Source: an uncultured Prevotellaceae bacterium
Lineage (GTDB): Bacteria > Bacteroidota > Bacteroidia > Bacteroidales > Muribaculaceae
NCBI GenBank assembly: GCA_905207705.1
Contig: CAJLMA010000001.1
Coordinates: 124,001-188,000, forward strand
Length of the DNA stretch: 64,000 nucleotides
Direction of reading: 5' to 3'
A program made the position numbers and the translations under genes. A model generated the notes under the pieces. It worked only from the letters and a program-made list of their open reading frames with translations. It was not told the origin of the DNA and searched no databases. Every line of letters starts with the position of its first letter. Position 1 is the first letter of the stretch. Of this stretch, positions 36,661 to 46,205 are shown one piece after another.

Positions 36661-37832
36661 ATTTTTATATATATTTTTTTCTTATACAAAATATACCCAA
36701 TGCACCAATTTATTATTACAAAAATAATCGCATAGATACATGATGCCAAACATGCCTCACTAATGATTTGCTGTATTGCCTCGGCATAAATCCAACCTTT
36801 AATTGACACCCCGGCAATACTTACTGACCCAAACAATATGCCAAGCACGCCGCCAAGTACATATAAGAACAATGGATTAATTCCGAATGACTCAAAAAAG
36901 CGGCACCACGTCTTATATCCTTTTATATCGATTATCCATATCAGCAAGCCAAGTAAACTTGCTCCAAGTCCGCAAGTAGTCAACACGAAAGTCGGGGACC
37001 AAATGTTTTTGTTTATCGGCAAGCCGTAGCTCAACAGCAATCCTGAGAAAGTAAGGATTGTCCCTACTATAAACAAGTCGCTTATACGTTCATGATTATC
37101 CTTCGTCTTCATTATGGCTTCTCCGCACATCAATCCAATCAAGACATGAGCTATGCAGGGCAATGTGCTCAGCAATCCTTCAGGATCAAATACGATGTTC
37201 TTGCCATCCACTACAAGCCCTTGATACATGTGTGCCTCACCAAGGATGGCATTATCAACAATATATATAATATTTTCATGCGAGAAATCATATCCATGCC
37301 CCACAAGCAATATTACAGCATACAATGCCAATATTCCACCTATCAACCAAGGTATAAACTTGTGGCGCATCAATACGGCCACGAGCGAAGCAAAGAAATA
37401 ACATAATGCAAGACGAGGCATCACACCAACAAGGCGCAACGACGAGAAGCCGTTGGCGGCATTGCCAATCCTTTCCCACAACGAAAGAGTGGCATCGCTA
37501 CCAGCCAATCCATAACAAAACTTGCTGAACCATGCTATTGCAAGACCTATGACATATATCAATACCGTCCTTTTGACAATTTTCCATGCAAGGTTCTTTG
37601 TCAATTTAAACTGGAACTTACGCAATGAAAAATAAGACGATATGCCCATTATAAACATGAAAAAAGGGAACACAAGGTCGGTGGGGGTCAATCCGTTCCA
37701 CTCTGCATGACGCAAAGGTGCATATATCGAGCCCCATGATCCCGGATTATTAACAAGAATCATCCCAGCAATAGTGATTCCGCGCAATATGTCAAGCGAC
37801 AAGAGTCTGCTTGATTGTTGTTTTACTGTCAT
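36657..37832 (-). CDS. murT: MurNAc transporter candidate, DUF5009 / HGSNAT-like membrane protein
   Basis: 391 residues with about ten membrane segments. The N-terminus RLLSLDILRGITIAGMILVNNPG and WNGLTPTDLVFPFFMFIMGIS are the signature of heparan-alpha-glucosaminide N-acetyltransferase/DUF5009 proteins. In Tannerella forsythia the family member beside murK and murQ was described as the inner-membrane MurNAc importer MurT, and synteny supports the same role here. An acetyltransferase acting on amino sugars is the main alternative. It lies 3 bases after the FAD/Fe-S gene and overlaps murK by 4. Confidence 0.8.
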   Translation of the reverse strand: MTVKQQSSRLLSLDILRGITIAGMILVNNPGSWGSIYAPLRHAEWNGLTPTDLVFPFFMFIMGISSYFSLRKFQFKLTKNLAWKIVKRTVLIYVIGLAIAWFSKFCYGLAGSDATLSLWERIGNAANGFSSLRLVGVMPRLALCYFFASLVAVLMRHKFIPWLIGGILALYAVILLVGHGYDFSHENIIYIVDNAILGEAHMYQGLVVDGKNIVFDPEGLLSTLPCIAHVLIGLMCGEAIMKTKDNHERISDLFIVGTILTFSGLLLSYGLPINKNIWSPTFVLTTCGLGASLLGLLIWIIDIKGYKTWCRFFESFGINPLFLYVLGGVLGILFGSVSIAGVSIKGWIYAEAIQQIISEACLASCIYAIIFVIINWCIGYILYKKKIYIKI

Positions 37833-37835
37833 TAT

Positions 37836-40637
37836 CTACTTCTGTTTTCGTGGTTTAGTACATTCATCCACAAGATAAACTATCGACTGATAAGGTATGC
37901 CCGAATTTGAAGACAGGCCTATTTCACATGTCCTGCTGTTTGAAAATCCGCGTCTCACACCGGCTGCTTCAAGCTGAGGCTTCAACTTACGCAACGCATA
38001 ACTATTCACCTCGGGATGTGTAAATCCTTTATCACCTGCAAATCCGCAACATCCTATTTCTTCTGGAACAACGACTTTTGTCGAGCACATCTTTGCGAGC
38101 GCAATTAATTTATCGCCAAGTCCCATCTTGCGTGTAGAACAAGTGATATGCACTGCCACAGGTTCATCGGTCTTGGTAAACTCAAGAGAATCGGCCACAA
38201 AGTCGTATATAAACTCTACAGGCTCATATAGTTTCATCTTTGTTATATTCTTTCTCATTCGTGCAAGGCAGGGACTTTGATCGCACATTACTGGATATTT
38301 ACCCCCCTCCGAAGCTTTATAAAGCGCATCCTCCAATTCGTGCAACTTGCGCATTCCTATATCAGGCATTCCTTTACTGTCCCAAATCATGCCACAACAC
38401 AAATTTTTCATACCAACGGGGAAAACGACCTCCCAACCGGCTTTTTTCAAGAACTGCACCATCTCATCCACCAAATCGAGCTTAAGCCCTCCATGCTTTG
38501 AACGGCCCATGGTCTGATTGATGCAGCTTGGGAAATACACTACTTTCTTCTCAGACGGCTTTATGTCATAAGATTTACTATAATGAGCCGACGGCATGGA
38601 AGGTGTCCACTGTGGCAATCCGACTTTATGTAACGCCTTCCCTACAGCAGCGGTGGCTCTGTCTCCAATCACACTTTGAGCCACACCAGCAAGACTTAAT
38701 ACCGGTCGCAAGGTTCCTTCTATCACATTCAACTTGCGGGCGGCAAAGTCCCCGACTTTATAACCGATACTTCCCTTAGGCAATTTTTCGGCACGCAAGT
38801 CGTGAATCATTTCACCGACATTGATATTCATCGGGCAAGAAGTACTGCACAATCCATCTCCGGCGCATGTCTCATTGCCATAATAATCAAATTGGTTTAA
38901 CAGTCTTGCAAGGCGTTCTGGATCTTCACCGGTGGCTCGCAATCTTGATATTTCGCGCTGCACCACTATGCGTTGCCTTGATGACAGGCTGAACCCACAA
39001 GTGACGCAATTCACTTCGCAGAATCCACATTCTATGCACTTGTTCACATGCTCGTTGGCAAGAGGCATAGGCTTAATGCTCTTGATGTAACATTCCGGGT
39101 CATCATTGAAAATGACTCCAGGATTTATGAGATTCTGAGGGTCAAAAAGCTGTTTAACCTCTTTCATTATGCCGTAAGCCTTTGTTCCCCACTCACTTTC
39201 AACAAATGGAGCCATATTCCGACCTGTTCCATGCTCTGCCTTCAAAGAACCATCATATTTGTCCACGACAAGTTTCTTTACATCAAGCATGAGATCTCGA
39301 TAACGATTTACCTCGGCTTCGGTCTCAAATGATTGAGACAACACAAAGTGATAGTTCCCTTCAAAAGCATGCCCGTAAATACATGCATCATCATATCCGT
39401 GACGAACCAGCATTTCGGCAAGATCAGCAGTGGCATCAGGCAAATCCTCGATATGGAACGCTACATCTTCGATAAGAACTGTCGTTCCAAGCGGCCTTGT
39501 ACCTCCAACCGAAGGGAATATGCCTGAACGTATAGCCCAATACTTAGAATATTCTTCCGGCTTGTCGGTAAAACGCGCCGGCACAAATAGGTCAAACTGC
39601 CTCAATATGTCGGTCACTGCCTTTATATTCTGGTTAAGCTCTTCTTTTGAATCGGCCTTGGTCTCGGTCAATATTGCGGTTAACCCTTCTCCTGTCGTGT
39701 CATTTACCGACGACAAGGACTTCTTGTCAAGCATTTCCGCACTATGCACCGGGCCTTTCTTCAATGCGACAACAGCCCTACAAGCCTCACGCATGTCCTT
39801 GAAATAAAGCATCGCACTTGCCGAATGCTTGTACAAATGTCCGGTCGTCATGCGGAAAAGGCTGCCAAATCCCAATGTACCTTCCGAACCTACCATGAGA
39901 TGGGCTATTATGTCGAACGGGTCGGTGAACATCACAAACGGATATATATTTAGCCCTGTAACGTTCTTTATCGAATATTTATACTTGATACGATCCGACA
40001 ATTCCTTATCAGCAGCAATTCTGTCGCGTAACTCTTCTATTTTTGCAACAAACTCGGGATGGCTGCGCTTAAAAGCTTCACGGCTCGATTGGTCGCCTGT
40101 GTCAAGCACAGTACCATCGGCCAGGACTATACGCATCGACAATAAGATTCTGTCGCTATTAGCATGGGTGCCACAATTCATTCCCGATGCATTATTCATG
40201 ACAATACCTCCCACCATTGCCGATTTCTTGGATGCAGGATCTGGTGAAAATATGCGACCGTAAGGTTTCAAGATTTCATTAACTCGCTCGCCTATCAACC
40301 CAGGCTGCAAAGTTATGGAACTTCCATCGGGCGATACTTCATATCGTTCCCAATTCTTTCCAGCCACAAGCAGCACCGAATCGGTAATGGCTTGTCCCGA
40401 AAGGCTTGTCCCGGCGGCCCTGAATGTCACCGGCACTTTTTCTTCGCTCGCTATCTTCAACAACTTTGATACCTCATCCTCGTTTGCCGTCCTGATAACA
40501 ATTTTAGGCAATTTGCGATAGAACCCGGCATCAGTACCCCACGCCAGACAATGTAGGTCGTCGGTATATACGCGATTGGAAGGAATAAACGCCTTCGCAC
40601 GCGACAAAAATAACTTATAATTATCTTTTAAATCCAT
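37836..40637 (-). CDS. FAD- and Fe-S-binding D-lactate dehydrogenase-like oxidoreductase
   Basis: 933 residues. FAD-binding type 4 domain at ~38-265 (FRAAGTSLSGQAI, GGIVMNNASGMNCG, MVGSEGTLGF). FAD-oxidase C-terminal domain at ~275-510 (YGHAFEGNYHFVL, KAEHGTGRNMAPFVE). Ferredoxin-type cysteines C534/C537/C540/C544 and C591/C597/C601. Two cysteine-rich CCG domains (FPSCINQTMG, NLCCGMIWDSKG; EIGCCGFAGDKGF). This layout is that of Dld-II-type D-lactate and YdiJ-type D-2-hydroxyacid dehydrogenases. Between namZ and murT it would oxidise the D-lactate that MurQ makes, passing electrons to menaquinone. The substrate is inferred. Confidence 0.85.
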   Translation of the reverse strand: MDLKDNYKLFLSRAKAFIPSNRVYTDDLHCLAWGTDAGFYRKLPKIVIRTANEDEVSKLLKIASEEKVPVTFRAAGTSLSGQAITDSVLLVAGKNWERYEVSPDGSSITLQPGLIGERVNEILKPYGRIFSPDPASKKSAMVGGIVMNNASGMNCGTHANSDRILLSMRIVLADGTVLDTGDQSSREAFKRSHPEFVAKIEELRDRIAADKELSDRIKYKYSIKNVTGLNIYPFVMFTDPFDIIAHLMVGSEGTLGFGSLFRMTTGHLYKHSASAMLYFKDMREACRAVVALKKGPVHSAEMLDKKSLSSVNDTTGEGLTAILTETKADSKEELNQNIKAVTDILRQFDLFVPARFTDKPEEYSKYWAIRSGIFPSVGGTRPLGTTVLIEDVAFHIEDLPDATADLAEMLVRHGYDDACIYGHAFEGNYHFVLSQSFETEAEVNRYRDLMLDVKKLVVDKYDGSLKAEHGTGRNMAPFVESEWGTKAYGIMKEVKQLFDPQNLINPGVIFNDDPECYIKSIKPMPLANEHVNKCIECGFCEVNCVTCGFSLSSRQRIVVQREISRLRATGEDPERLARLLNQFDYYGNETCAGDGLCSTSCPMNINVGEMIHDLRAEKLPKGSIGYKVGDFAARKLNVIEGTLRPVLSLAGVAQSVIGDRATAAVGKALHKVGLPQWTPSMPSAHYSKSYDIKPSEKKVVYFPSCINQTMGRSKHGGLKLDLVDEMVQFLKKAGWEVVFPVGMKNLCCGMIWDSKGMPDIGMRKLHELEDALYKASEGGKYPVMCDQSPCLARMRKNITKMKLYEPVEFIYDFVADSLEFTKTDEPVAVHITCSTRKMGLGDKLIALAKMCSTKVVVPEEIGCCGFAGDKGFTHPEVNSYALRKLKPQLEAAGVRRGFSNSRTCEIGLSSNSGIPYQSIVYLVDECTKPRKQK

Positions 40638-40661
40638 AAATGGAATTATATAAATACGCCT

Positions 40662-41891
40662 TTATTCGTACAAATAATATTTTGCCGACATTGCCTTAAA
40701 CGATTCTACATCTTTGTTCCAGTACTCTATGATATCGGATACACGGTAATTCTTTGAAAATTCCGAGCGGATTTTATCGCTACCACACACTTTGTCGAAC
40801 ATCGAGAAACGCTCCTTATTGGCATGTTCAAAGATTTTATGGTCGGGATACATCTCCGCTAAAACCTGCATCACATAAAATTGAGTAAGTGACAAATTTG
40901 CACTTGCGAGGTCGGTAATATAAACCTGCACACCTTGATAATTCTCACCTTGCCCGGTCGAATAGAATGGCTTAATATGAATCGGCCTGAATTTTATTCC
41001 CGGTAATTCAAGATTATTCAGATTATTGCAGAATTTCTCGGCTTCTATCCATGAAGCGCAATATAATTGGAATGGCAATGTGTATCCGACTCCAATCGAC
41101 AAGTATCCGAGTTCACCAAGGATGCCACTTGCCGGATAATAATAAGACGATTCCACTTGCGGTATATGGGGCGATGGCAAAATCCACGGCATACCGGTTT
41201 CGCTATAAACCATGTCACGAGTCCACCCGGTCATTGGAATTACTGTCAACCGCGCCTTCTTACCTTTTTTTATCATTCCTTCTTCATTCAACAGGACTGC
41301 AAGTTCGCCAGGAGTCAAGCCGTAAACATAGGGTATAGGAAATTGGCTGACAAATGACACAAATCCCGGCTCTACGACATTTCCTTCTACCTTGTTACCG
41401 CCGAGAGGATTAGGACGGTCAAGTACCATGAATTCAATGTCGTTTTCTATGCAAGCCTCCATAGCTACACCCATAGTACTGATAAATGTAAATGAACGGC
41501 ACCCTATGTCTTGAATGTCATAAACAAGCACATCGATTCCCTCAAGCATTTCCTTGGTCGGTTTACGAGTTTTCCCATAAAGTGAATATACTTTCACTCC
41601 TGTAGCCGCATCGACACTGTTGCCAACCTTATCACCTGCATGAACGTCGCCTCTAACACCATGCTCCGGGCCGAAAAGAGCCACAAGTTCAACATTGGGA
41701 GCTTCATGCAATATGTCGATTGTTGATTTCAGATTATTGTCCACTCCGGTAGGATTAGTTATAAGCCCCACGCGCTTCCCTTCAAGCTGCTTGAATCCAT
41801 TATCACGCAAAGTTTCTATACCCGGCTTTGTAATAGCCTGCATCGCAAAAGCCAACAAGCCTGCCACTACACACAAAATATATTTTTTCAT
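40662..41891 (-). CDS. namZ: Exo-beta-N-acetylmuramidase NamZ (DUF1343, GH171)
   Basis: Removes terminal MurNAc from the non-reducing end of peptidoglycan fragments. Signal peptide MKKYILCVVAGLLAFAMQA. DUF1343 landmarks: RVGLITNPTGVD, LFGPEHGVRGDVHAG (conserved Glu), SLYGKTRKPT, LVYDIQDIGCRSFTFISTM, VLDRPNPLGG and GMPWILPSPHIPQ. A longer reading from 41900 would use TTG; ATG at 41891 gives 409 residues and starts right at the signal peptide. It lies 23 bases after ampG and 24 before the dehydrogenase. Confidence 0.9.
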   Translation of the reverse strand: MKKYILCVVAGLLAFAMQAITKPGIETLRDNGFKQLEGKRVGLITNPTGVDNNLKSTIDILHEAPNVELVALFGPEHGVRGDVHAGDKVGNSVDAATGVKVYSLYGKTRKPTKEMLEGIDVLVYDIQDIGCRSFTFISTMGVAMEACIENDIEFMVLDRPNPLGGNKVEGNVVEPGFVSFVSQFPIPYVYGLTPGELAVLLNEEGMIKKGKKARLTVIPMTGWTRDMVYSETGMPWILPSPHIPQVESSYYYPASGILGELGYLSIGVGYTLPFQLYCASWIEAEKFCNNLNNLELPGIKFRPIHIKPFYSTGQGENYQGVQVYITDLASANLSLTQFYVMQVLAEMYPDHKIFEHANKERFSMFDKVCGSDKIRSEFSKNYRVSDIIEYWNKDVESFKAMSAKYYLYE

Positions 41892-41914
41892 ATCTTTCAA
41901 ATTCTTTTAATTCA

Positions 41915-43816
41915 TTATTCTGCTTCCTTTTGACCGAACTTGGGATCAATCTTTATAAATGCGCAAATACCAATCGTAGCCGCGCAACAAATGATTGTCC
42001 ATATAAAGAAATGCCTGTAACCAATCGTCTCCTGTAACCAGCCGGCAGCCATTCCCGGTAACATCATGCCTAACGCCATGAATCCTGTACATATTGCATA
42101 ATGCGCTGTTTTGTGTTCGCCTTCTGAGAAATATATCAAGTACAGCATGTATGCCGTAAATCCGAATCCGTATCCAAATTGCTCAATAAATACGCATAAG
42201 TTGATTACAAACAACGACGCGTCTTGATTATAACTCAGATACAAGAATGTCAGACATGTGAGCGACATGCTCCAAGCCATAGGCCATAACCATTTTTTCA
42301 AGCCGCCTTTAGCAGCAACCATACCTCCGATGATACCTCCGATTGTCAATCCGATGATACCTACTGTTCCATATACCAATCCTACAGCGCCTGTCGACAG
42401 TCCGAGGCCTCCTTTATCTATCGGATCGAGCAAGAATGGATTAATAAGTTTCACCAGTTGTGCCTCCGGAAGCCTGTACAACAGCATGAACGCAATGGCG
42501 ACCCAAACCTGTTTCTTTTGGAAAAATGACACAAAAGTAAGCACAAACTCTTTCATAATATCCGATGCCGATGATTTTTTTCTATTGTAATCGGCAACAG
42601 GTTTCGGCAATGCCCAGCTGTGATATATGGCAATAGCAAAGAAGAATGCCGACAACGATACAAACACTACAAGCCATGCAAACGGTATATTGCCCGATGC
42701 TCCTACAAATGAAGCCGAAACACGCTCCTTCAGTTTGTGGTCTATTTCAAAGAACAAATAAGCAGGCTTGTCCCAATTTTTCTCGGTAAATTCAAAGCGT
42801 GTCGACAATTTATCTTGTTCGAGCTTGATACTTTGATCTCCACTTTCGTGAGTAACGTTAAGCACAATCGTTTCGCCTGGCATCGGTTTCTTGTTCAACC
42901 TTACTCCAACCACTGCAACATTATTGGCTACATTGTCCGAAGACACAACACGACCTTCTTCACCAAACCAGTCTCTGACCCATGTAGTAAACGCACTTTC
43001 GCTTTCAGGTTGCTGATCGGCAATTGAATTATCCAAATTGCTTGAAGTAATGGTTTCTTCAGAAGATACAAAGCCATTTACTTCATTCAACATCTTAACC
43101 GAATCGCGCAAAGCCGCTGCATAAGTTGCAAATGGCACGCCATTCACTTCTTCGGGAGCAACAGTGGAAACCGCCAATTGCGACGTCGTATACACAAAAT
43201 GCGGCTCACCTACAGTATCGGTTGTAATCAATTTTGAATCAAAATCAGGGATAGCAGCTATCTCAGTCTTAACTCCCGGATCGGCGATCACCGATACATG
43301 AGCAGGCTCAAGTCCTGTACCTATCTCGACCATACCGGCAATTATTACAAGAAGCCCCTGTCCGGCCACAGTAGCTACACGATAGAATGTGCTTCGGATT
43401 CCGACATACAATGATTGCTCGTGTTCAGTCAACGCCAGCATATAAAATCCATCAGACGCTATGTCGTGCGTTGCCGACGTAAATCCCATCACCCAAAAGG
43501 CGGCAAGCGTCAATTGGAAAAAGAAAGGAGCCGGTATGGAAAATGCCACCCCGGCAAATGCAAATGCCAAAATCCATTGCATTGCCAAAGTCCACCATCT
43601 TTTTGTTTTAATAATATCTACAAACGGGCTCCAAAACGGTTTTATGACCCATGGCAGATACAGCCAACCCGTGTAAAGGGCTATATCAGTATTAGATATT
43701 CCTAATCTTTTATACATGATGACCGATATAGTCATCACAGCTACATAAGGCAAACCCTGTGCAAAATACAGAGTAGGTATCCAAGCCCAAGGCGATTTCT
43801 TTTTAACGTTACTCAT
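41915..43816 (-). CDS. ampG: AmpG-like muropeptide permease with large periplasmic insertion
   Basis: MFS importer for GlcNAc-anhydroMurNAc-type muropeptides. N-terminal half: AWIPTLYFAQGLPYVAVMTISVIMYKRLGIS, WLYLPWVIKPFWSPFVD, FTSATHDIASDGFYML and VGIRSTFYRVATVAGQG, all close to AmpG. Residues ~170-377 (42686-43309) are a hydrophilic block absent from E. coli AmpG; within it VVGVRLNKKPMPGETIVLNV...EFTEKNWDKPAYLFFE resembles a bacterial beta-sandwich repeat. The second set of helices follows to residue ~625. 633 residues in all versus 491 in E. coli. First of the import genes after a 70-base gap. Confidence 0.87.
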   Translation of the reverse strand: MSNVKKKSPWAWIPTLYFAQGLPYVAVMTISVIMYKRLGISNTDIALYTGWLYLPWVIKPFWSPFVDIIKTKRWWTLAMQWILAFAFAGVAFSIPAPFFFQLTLAAFWVMGFTSATHDIASDGFYMLALTEHEQSLYVGIRSTFYRVATVAGQGLLVIIAGMVEIGTGLEPAHVSVIADPGVKTEIAAIPDFDSKLITTDTVGEPHFVYTTSQLAVSTVAPEEVNGVPFATYAAALRDSVKMLNEVNGFVSSEETITSSNLDNSIADQQPESESAFTTWVRDWFGEEGRVVSSDNVANNVAVVGVRLNKKPMPGETIVLNVTHESGDQSIKLEQDKLSTRFEFTEKNWDKPAYLFFEIDHKLKERVSASFVGASGNIPFAWLVVFVSLSAFFFAIAIYHSWALPKPVADYNRKKSSASDIMKEFVLTFVSFFQKKQVWVAIAFMLLYRLPEAQLVKLINPFLLDPIDKGGLGLSTGAVGLVYGTVGIIGLTIGGIIGGMVAAKGGLKKWLWPMAWSMSLTCLTFLYLSYNQDASLFVINLCVFIEQFGYGFGFTAYMLYLIYFSEGEHKTAHYAICTGFMALGMMLPGMAAGWLQETIGYRHFFIWTIICCAATIGICAFIKIDPKFGQKEAE

Positions 43817-43886
43817 GATAAACCGGTAATAATTTTTTTATTATTTTAATTCATGCCAAATATTCACAACGCATAGTACCATATTC

Positions 43887-45218
43887 TTAATACAACTTGG
43901 ATATGGTGGCATTGGCAAAGTAATGCAGCAATATTTTTTTATAACTGTACCCTTTTTCACCCATTACGGCTGCGCCTATTTGACAAAGCCCTACGCCATG
44001 TCCCCAACCGGCACCGCGCAAGACAAACTTTTGAGGAACTCCATCGGCTCCTATGTCGTGTTTTTCAACTATGAATGCTGAACTATATAAGTGTGACTTG
44101 GACAAGATACGTCTTATCTCCAATTCTTTACCTATTGTAAGAGATTTTTTATCCCCTACAATCTTCATCTTGTACAACCGGCCTGATGTGCCGCGTGCCA
44201 CAGGACGCAAATCTATTATTCGTCCGAAATCGATTCCGGAACGTTCCTTTATCAAAGTCGAAATCTGATCTTGAGTGTATTCAACACGCCAACGATAAAA
44301 ATCTGCCGTCTCCTGGTCGTAATTGTTTAATACTTGCGACAATATTTTGGCATCGGAAGTGTTACAAAATGCCTTGGGCGATGACATAATCCACTCTGCA
44401 GCATCCTGCTCTTTGGTCAAATCCGGGAATTCATTCTCGTTGTCGGCATCACGACGAGCTATGAGATAATCATAATGCTTCGGCTCCCAACAATTTTCAA
44501 ACAATTCAAATACACCTCCGCAACACTTAGAGAAACGAGCATCGCACAAATTACCGTCATAAGTGAGAACTTGCCCCAACGTCTCCAACACAGCTTTTCT
44601 CACCGTTTCGGTAGTTTCTCTTGTTATACCTTGATAACGCTGACAATGGTCGTCGGCACAGACATCAAAATTCACATGATCCTCCCTATCGTACCACTTG
44701 ATCATTTCATCTTTGCCTGATTCCTCAACCGAATGTTCTTCCTTGTCACCATCCTCCAAATGCTTGTTCTTGTCAATCTGGGCAAGCAACCAGCTACGAG
44801 ATATAACGGCATGAGCTTTCAACAATTCAAGAGATGCCGATGCACTCATTTCAGAAGAAATGACACTCATCAGATAATCTTCGACCGGAAGAATATTTAT
44901 TGTGGTCACCTTCCCATTTTCTACAATGAGCTTTAAAACACCTCTGAACAATTGATTTTCTTTACGTTCCCAATGAAAATTGACGCCTATGGTGACATCT
45001 CGCAACTCAAATGAGCATTGCTGCATGTCTTCTACCGGTATAAATGATATTTCATCCTCAAGGCATCCGTTCCAAGATACTTTTCCATTAATGGCAACAG
45101 CATGCTGTAGTCCGGTAACGATTGTATCTCCGACGCTGTAACGGCCATTGAGTACAAAATCGACGGCAGACTCGTTCATTATGCCGACACTCACTTTAGG
45201 TATGTTGATGTTATCCAT
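43887..45218 (-). CDS. SpoIID/LytB-domain protein lacking a signal peptide
   Basis: 443 residues. The SpoIID core is clear: ILPVEDYLMSVISSEMSASASLELLKAHAVISRSWLL contains the catalytic Glu (SSEM), the middle has CDARFSKCCGGVFELFENCW, and the C-terminus RGAGWGHGVGLCQIGA. SpoIID cleaves peptidoglycan glycan strands lacking stem peptides as a lytic transglycosylase. Here the N-terminus (MDNINIPKVSVGIMNE) has no hydrophobic leader and the ATG is the only sensible start, so the protein seems cytoplasmic, which is unusual. It lies 19 bases after the DUF4922 gene. Confidence 0.85.
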   Translation of the reverse strand: MDNINIPKVSVGIMNESAVDFVLNGRYSVGDTIVTGLQHAVAINGKVSWNGCLEDEISFIPVEDMQQCSFELRDVTIGVNFHWERKENQLFRGVLKLIVENGKVTTINILPVEDYLMSVISSEMSASASLELLKAHAVISRSWLLAQIDKNKHLEDGDKEEHSVEESGKDEMIKWYDREDHVNFDVCADDHCQRYQGITRETTETVRKAVLETLGQVLTYDGNLCDARFSKCCGGVFELFENCWEPKHYDYLIARRDADNENEFPDLTKEQDAAEWIMSSPKAFCNTSDAKILSQVLNNYDQETADFYRWRVEYTQDQISTLIKERSGIDFGRIIDLRPVARGTSGRLYKMKIVGDKKSLTIGKELEIRRILSKSHLYSSAFIVEKHDIGADGVPQKFVLRGAGWGHGVGLCQIGAAVMGEKGYSYKKILLHYFANATISKLY

Positions 45219-45237
45219 GATTTTTCAATGTGTGTTT

Positions 45238-46191
45238 TTATGCTTTCAACTTTTCTGCTATCTTGTAAGCAGCATCTTGTGTCATGCACACTTCATCAAG
45301 TATCATTGCCACATCGCAAGGTTTTATCTTGACAAAATCCTTTTCAAGAGGCGTAATAAACACGCCTCCCATGTCGACCGATGCCGGGGTTATGAGCATA
45401 TTTGCATCTCCCTCGGCAAAATAACATGACGGACGATGTTTTACACGTGGGAACACGGCAATCATCCAGCATGAGGCTGCAATATCAAACCAGCACAAAA
45501 TGTTCAACATTGGCTCTGCATCGTCGACGCCAAGAGGAAGAGCTTCATACAAACGCTTGAACAATTCCTTGCCTGCTTCAATATCGGTAGCCTTTATAAG
45601 AAATGAAATATGTGACAAACCTTTAACTATGTTCAAACACGCATTACCTACTGTCAGCACATTTTCCAATTCAGCCTTTTCAAGATCCTTGTCAAATGTC
45701 ATGAATCCTTTATTTCCTGCTTGAAAATGCATGTGGTCGGGAGCCGAAGCTCCACACTTCGGCCCGTTATAAAACAATATGAACCCGTTCAGATCATATG
45801 CTATGGCCATCATGTCTCCAATCCTGTCCGATATGCGTTGTGGCGTATGCTCTTTGCAAGGGATTGTAAGATGGCGAGGAAAAATAGGGAACGGATTCAC
45901 TAATATTTCATAAATTCCGCCCCAGTCTATTCCTTCTTGGACTGCAGGCCTGTTTGATTCACACAAAAAACACTTTCGCTCCTGGATTGACTTGGCATCA
46001 ACCTTAGCAGCCGACGACACGATGCGTGCCGGGTTAAATTGTATCTTGAAATGGGCATTGCCCACTACAAGCTCCTTTACTTTTACATCGGCAAGTGCGG
46101 CATAATTGTTCTTCGCCACCTCCCACGATTCGAGTTGGCGGGCAAACAATGCGTCCACATCTTCCATTCTTACTTTGCCTGTATCTGTCAT
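45238..46191 (-). CDS. DUF4922 protein, GalT/Ap4A-phosphorylase-like HIT-superfamily nucleotidyltransferase homologue
   Basis: 317 residues from ATG 46191; a start at 46209 would need TTG. A zinc-like pair CFLC near residue 70, PFPIFPRHLTIPCKEHTPQRI (typical of GalT-fold proteins), and the active-site stretch CGASAPDHMHFQAG, whose H-x-H-x-Q pattern belongs to the GalT/Ap4A-phosphorylase branch of the HIT superfamily. These enzymes move a nucleotide onto or off a phosphate through a histidine-nucleotide intermediate. Substrate unknown. Flanked by SpoIID-like and glycosyltransferase genes with 14-19 base gaps. It might make or recycle a nucleotide sugar. Confidence 0.75.
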   Translation of the reverse strand: MTDTGKVRMEDVDALFARQLESWEVAKNNYAALADVKVKELVVGNAHFKIQFNPARIVSSAAKVDAKSIQERKCFLCESNRPAVQEGIDWGGIYEILVNPFPIFPRHLTIPCKEHTPQRISDRIGDMMAIAYDLNGFILFYNGPKCGASAPDHMHFQAGNKGFMTFDKDLEKAELENVLTVGNACLNIVKGLSHISFLIKATDIEAGKELFKRLYEALPLGVDDAEPMLNILCWFDIAASCWMIAVFPRVKHRPSCYFAEGDANMLITPASVDMGGVFITPLEKDFVKIKPCDVAMILDEVCMTQDAAYKIAEKLKA

Positions 46192-46205
46192 CTTTGCGTC
46201 TTTTA

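Noticed and set aside
37836..40637. Glycolate oxidase as the first guess for the FAD/Fe-S protein
   Set aside because: GlcD and GlcF are separate proteins; the fused layout with ferredoxin and CCG domains fits D-lactate/D-2-hydroxyacid dehydrogenases better, and the context supplies D-lactate.
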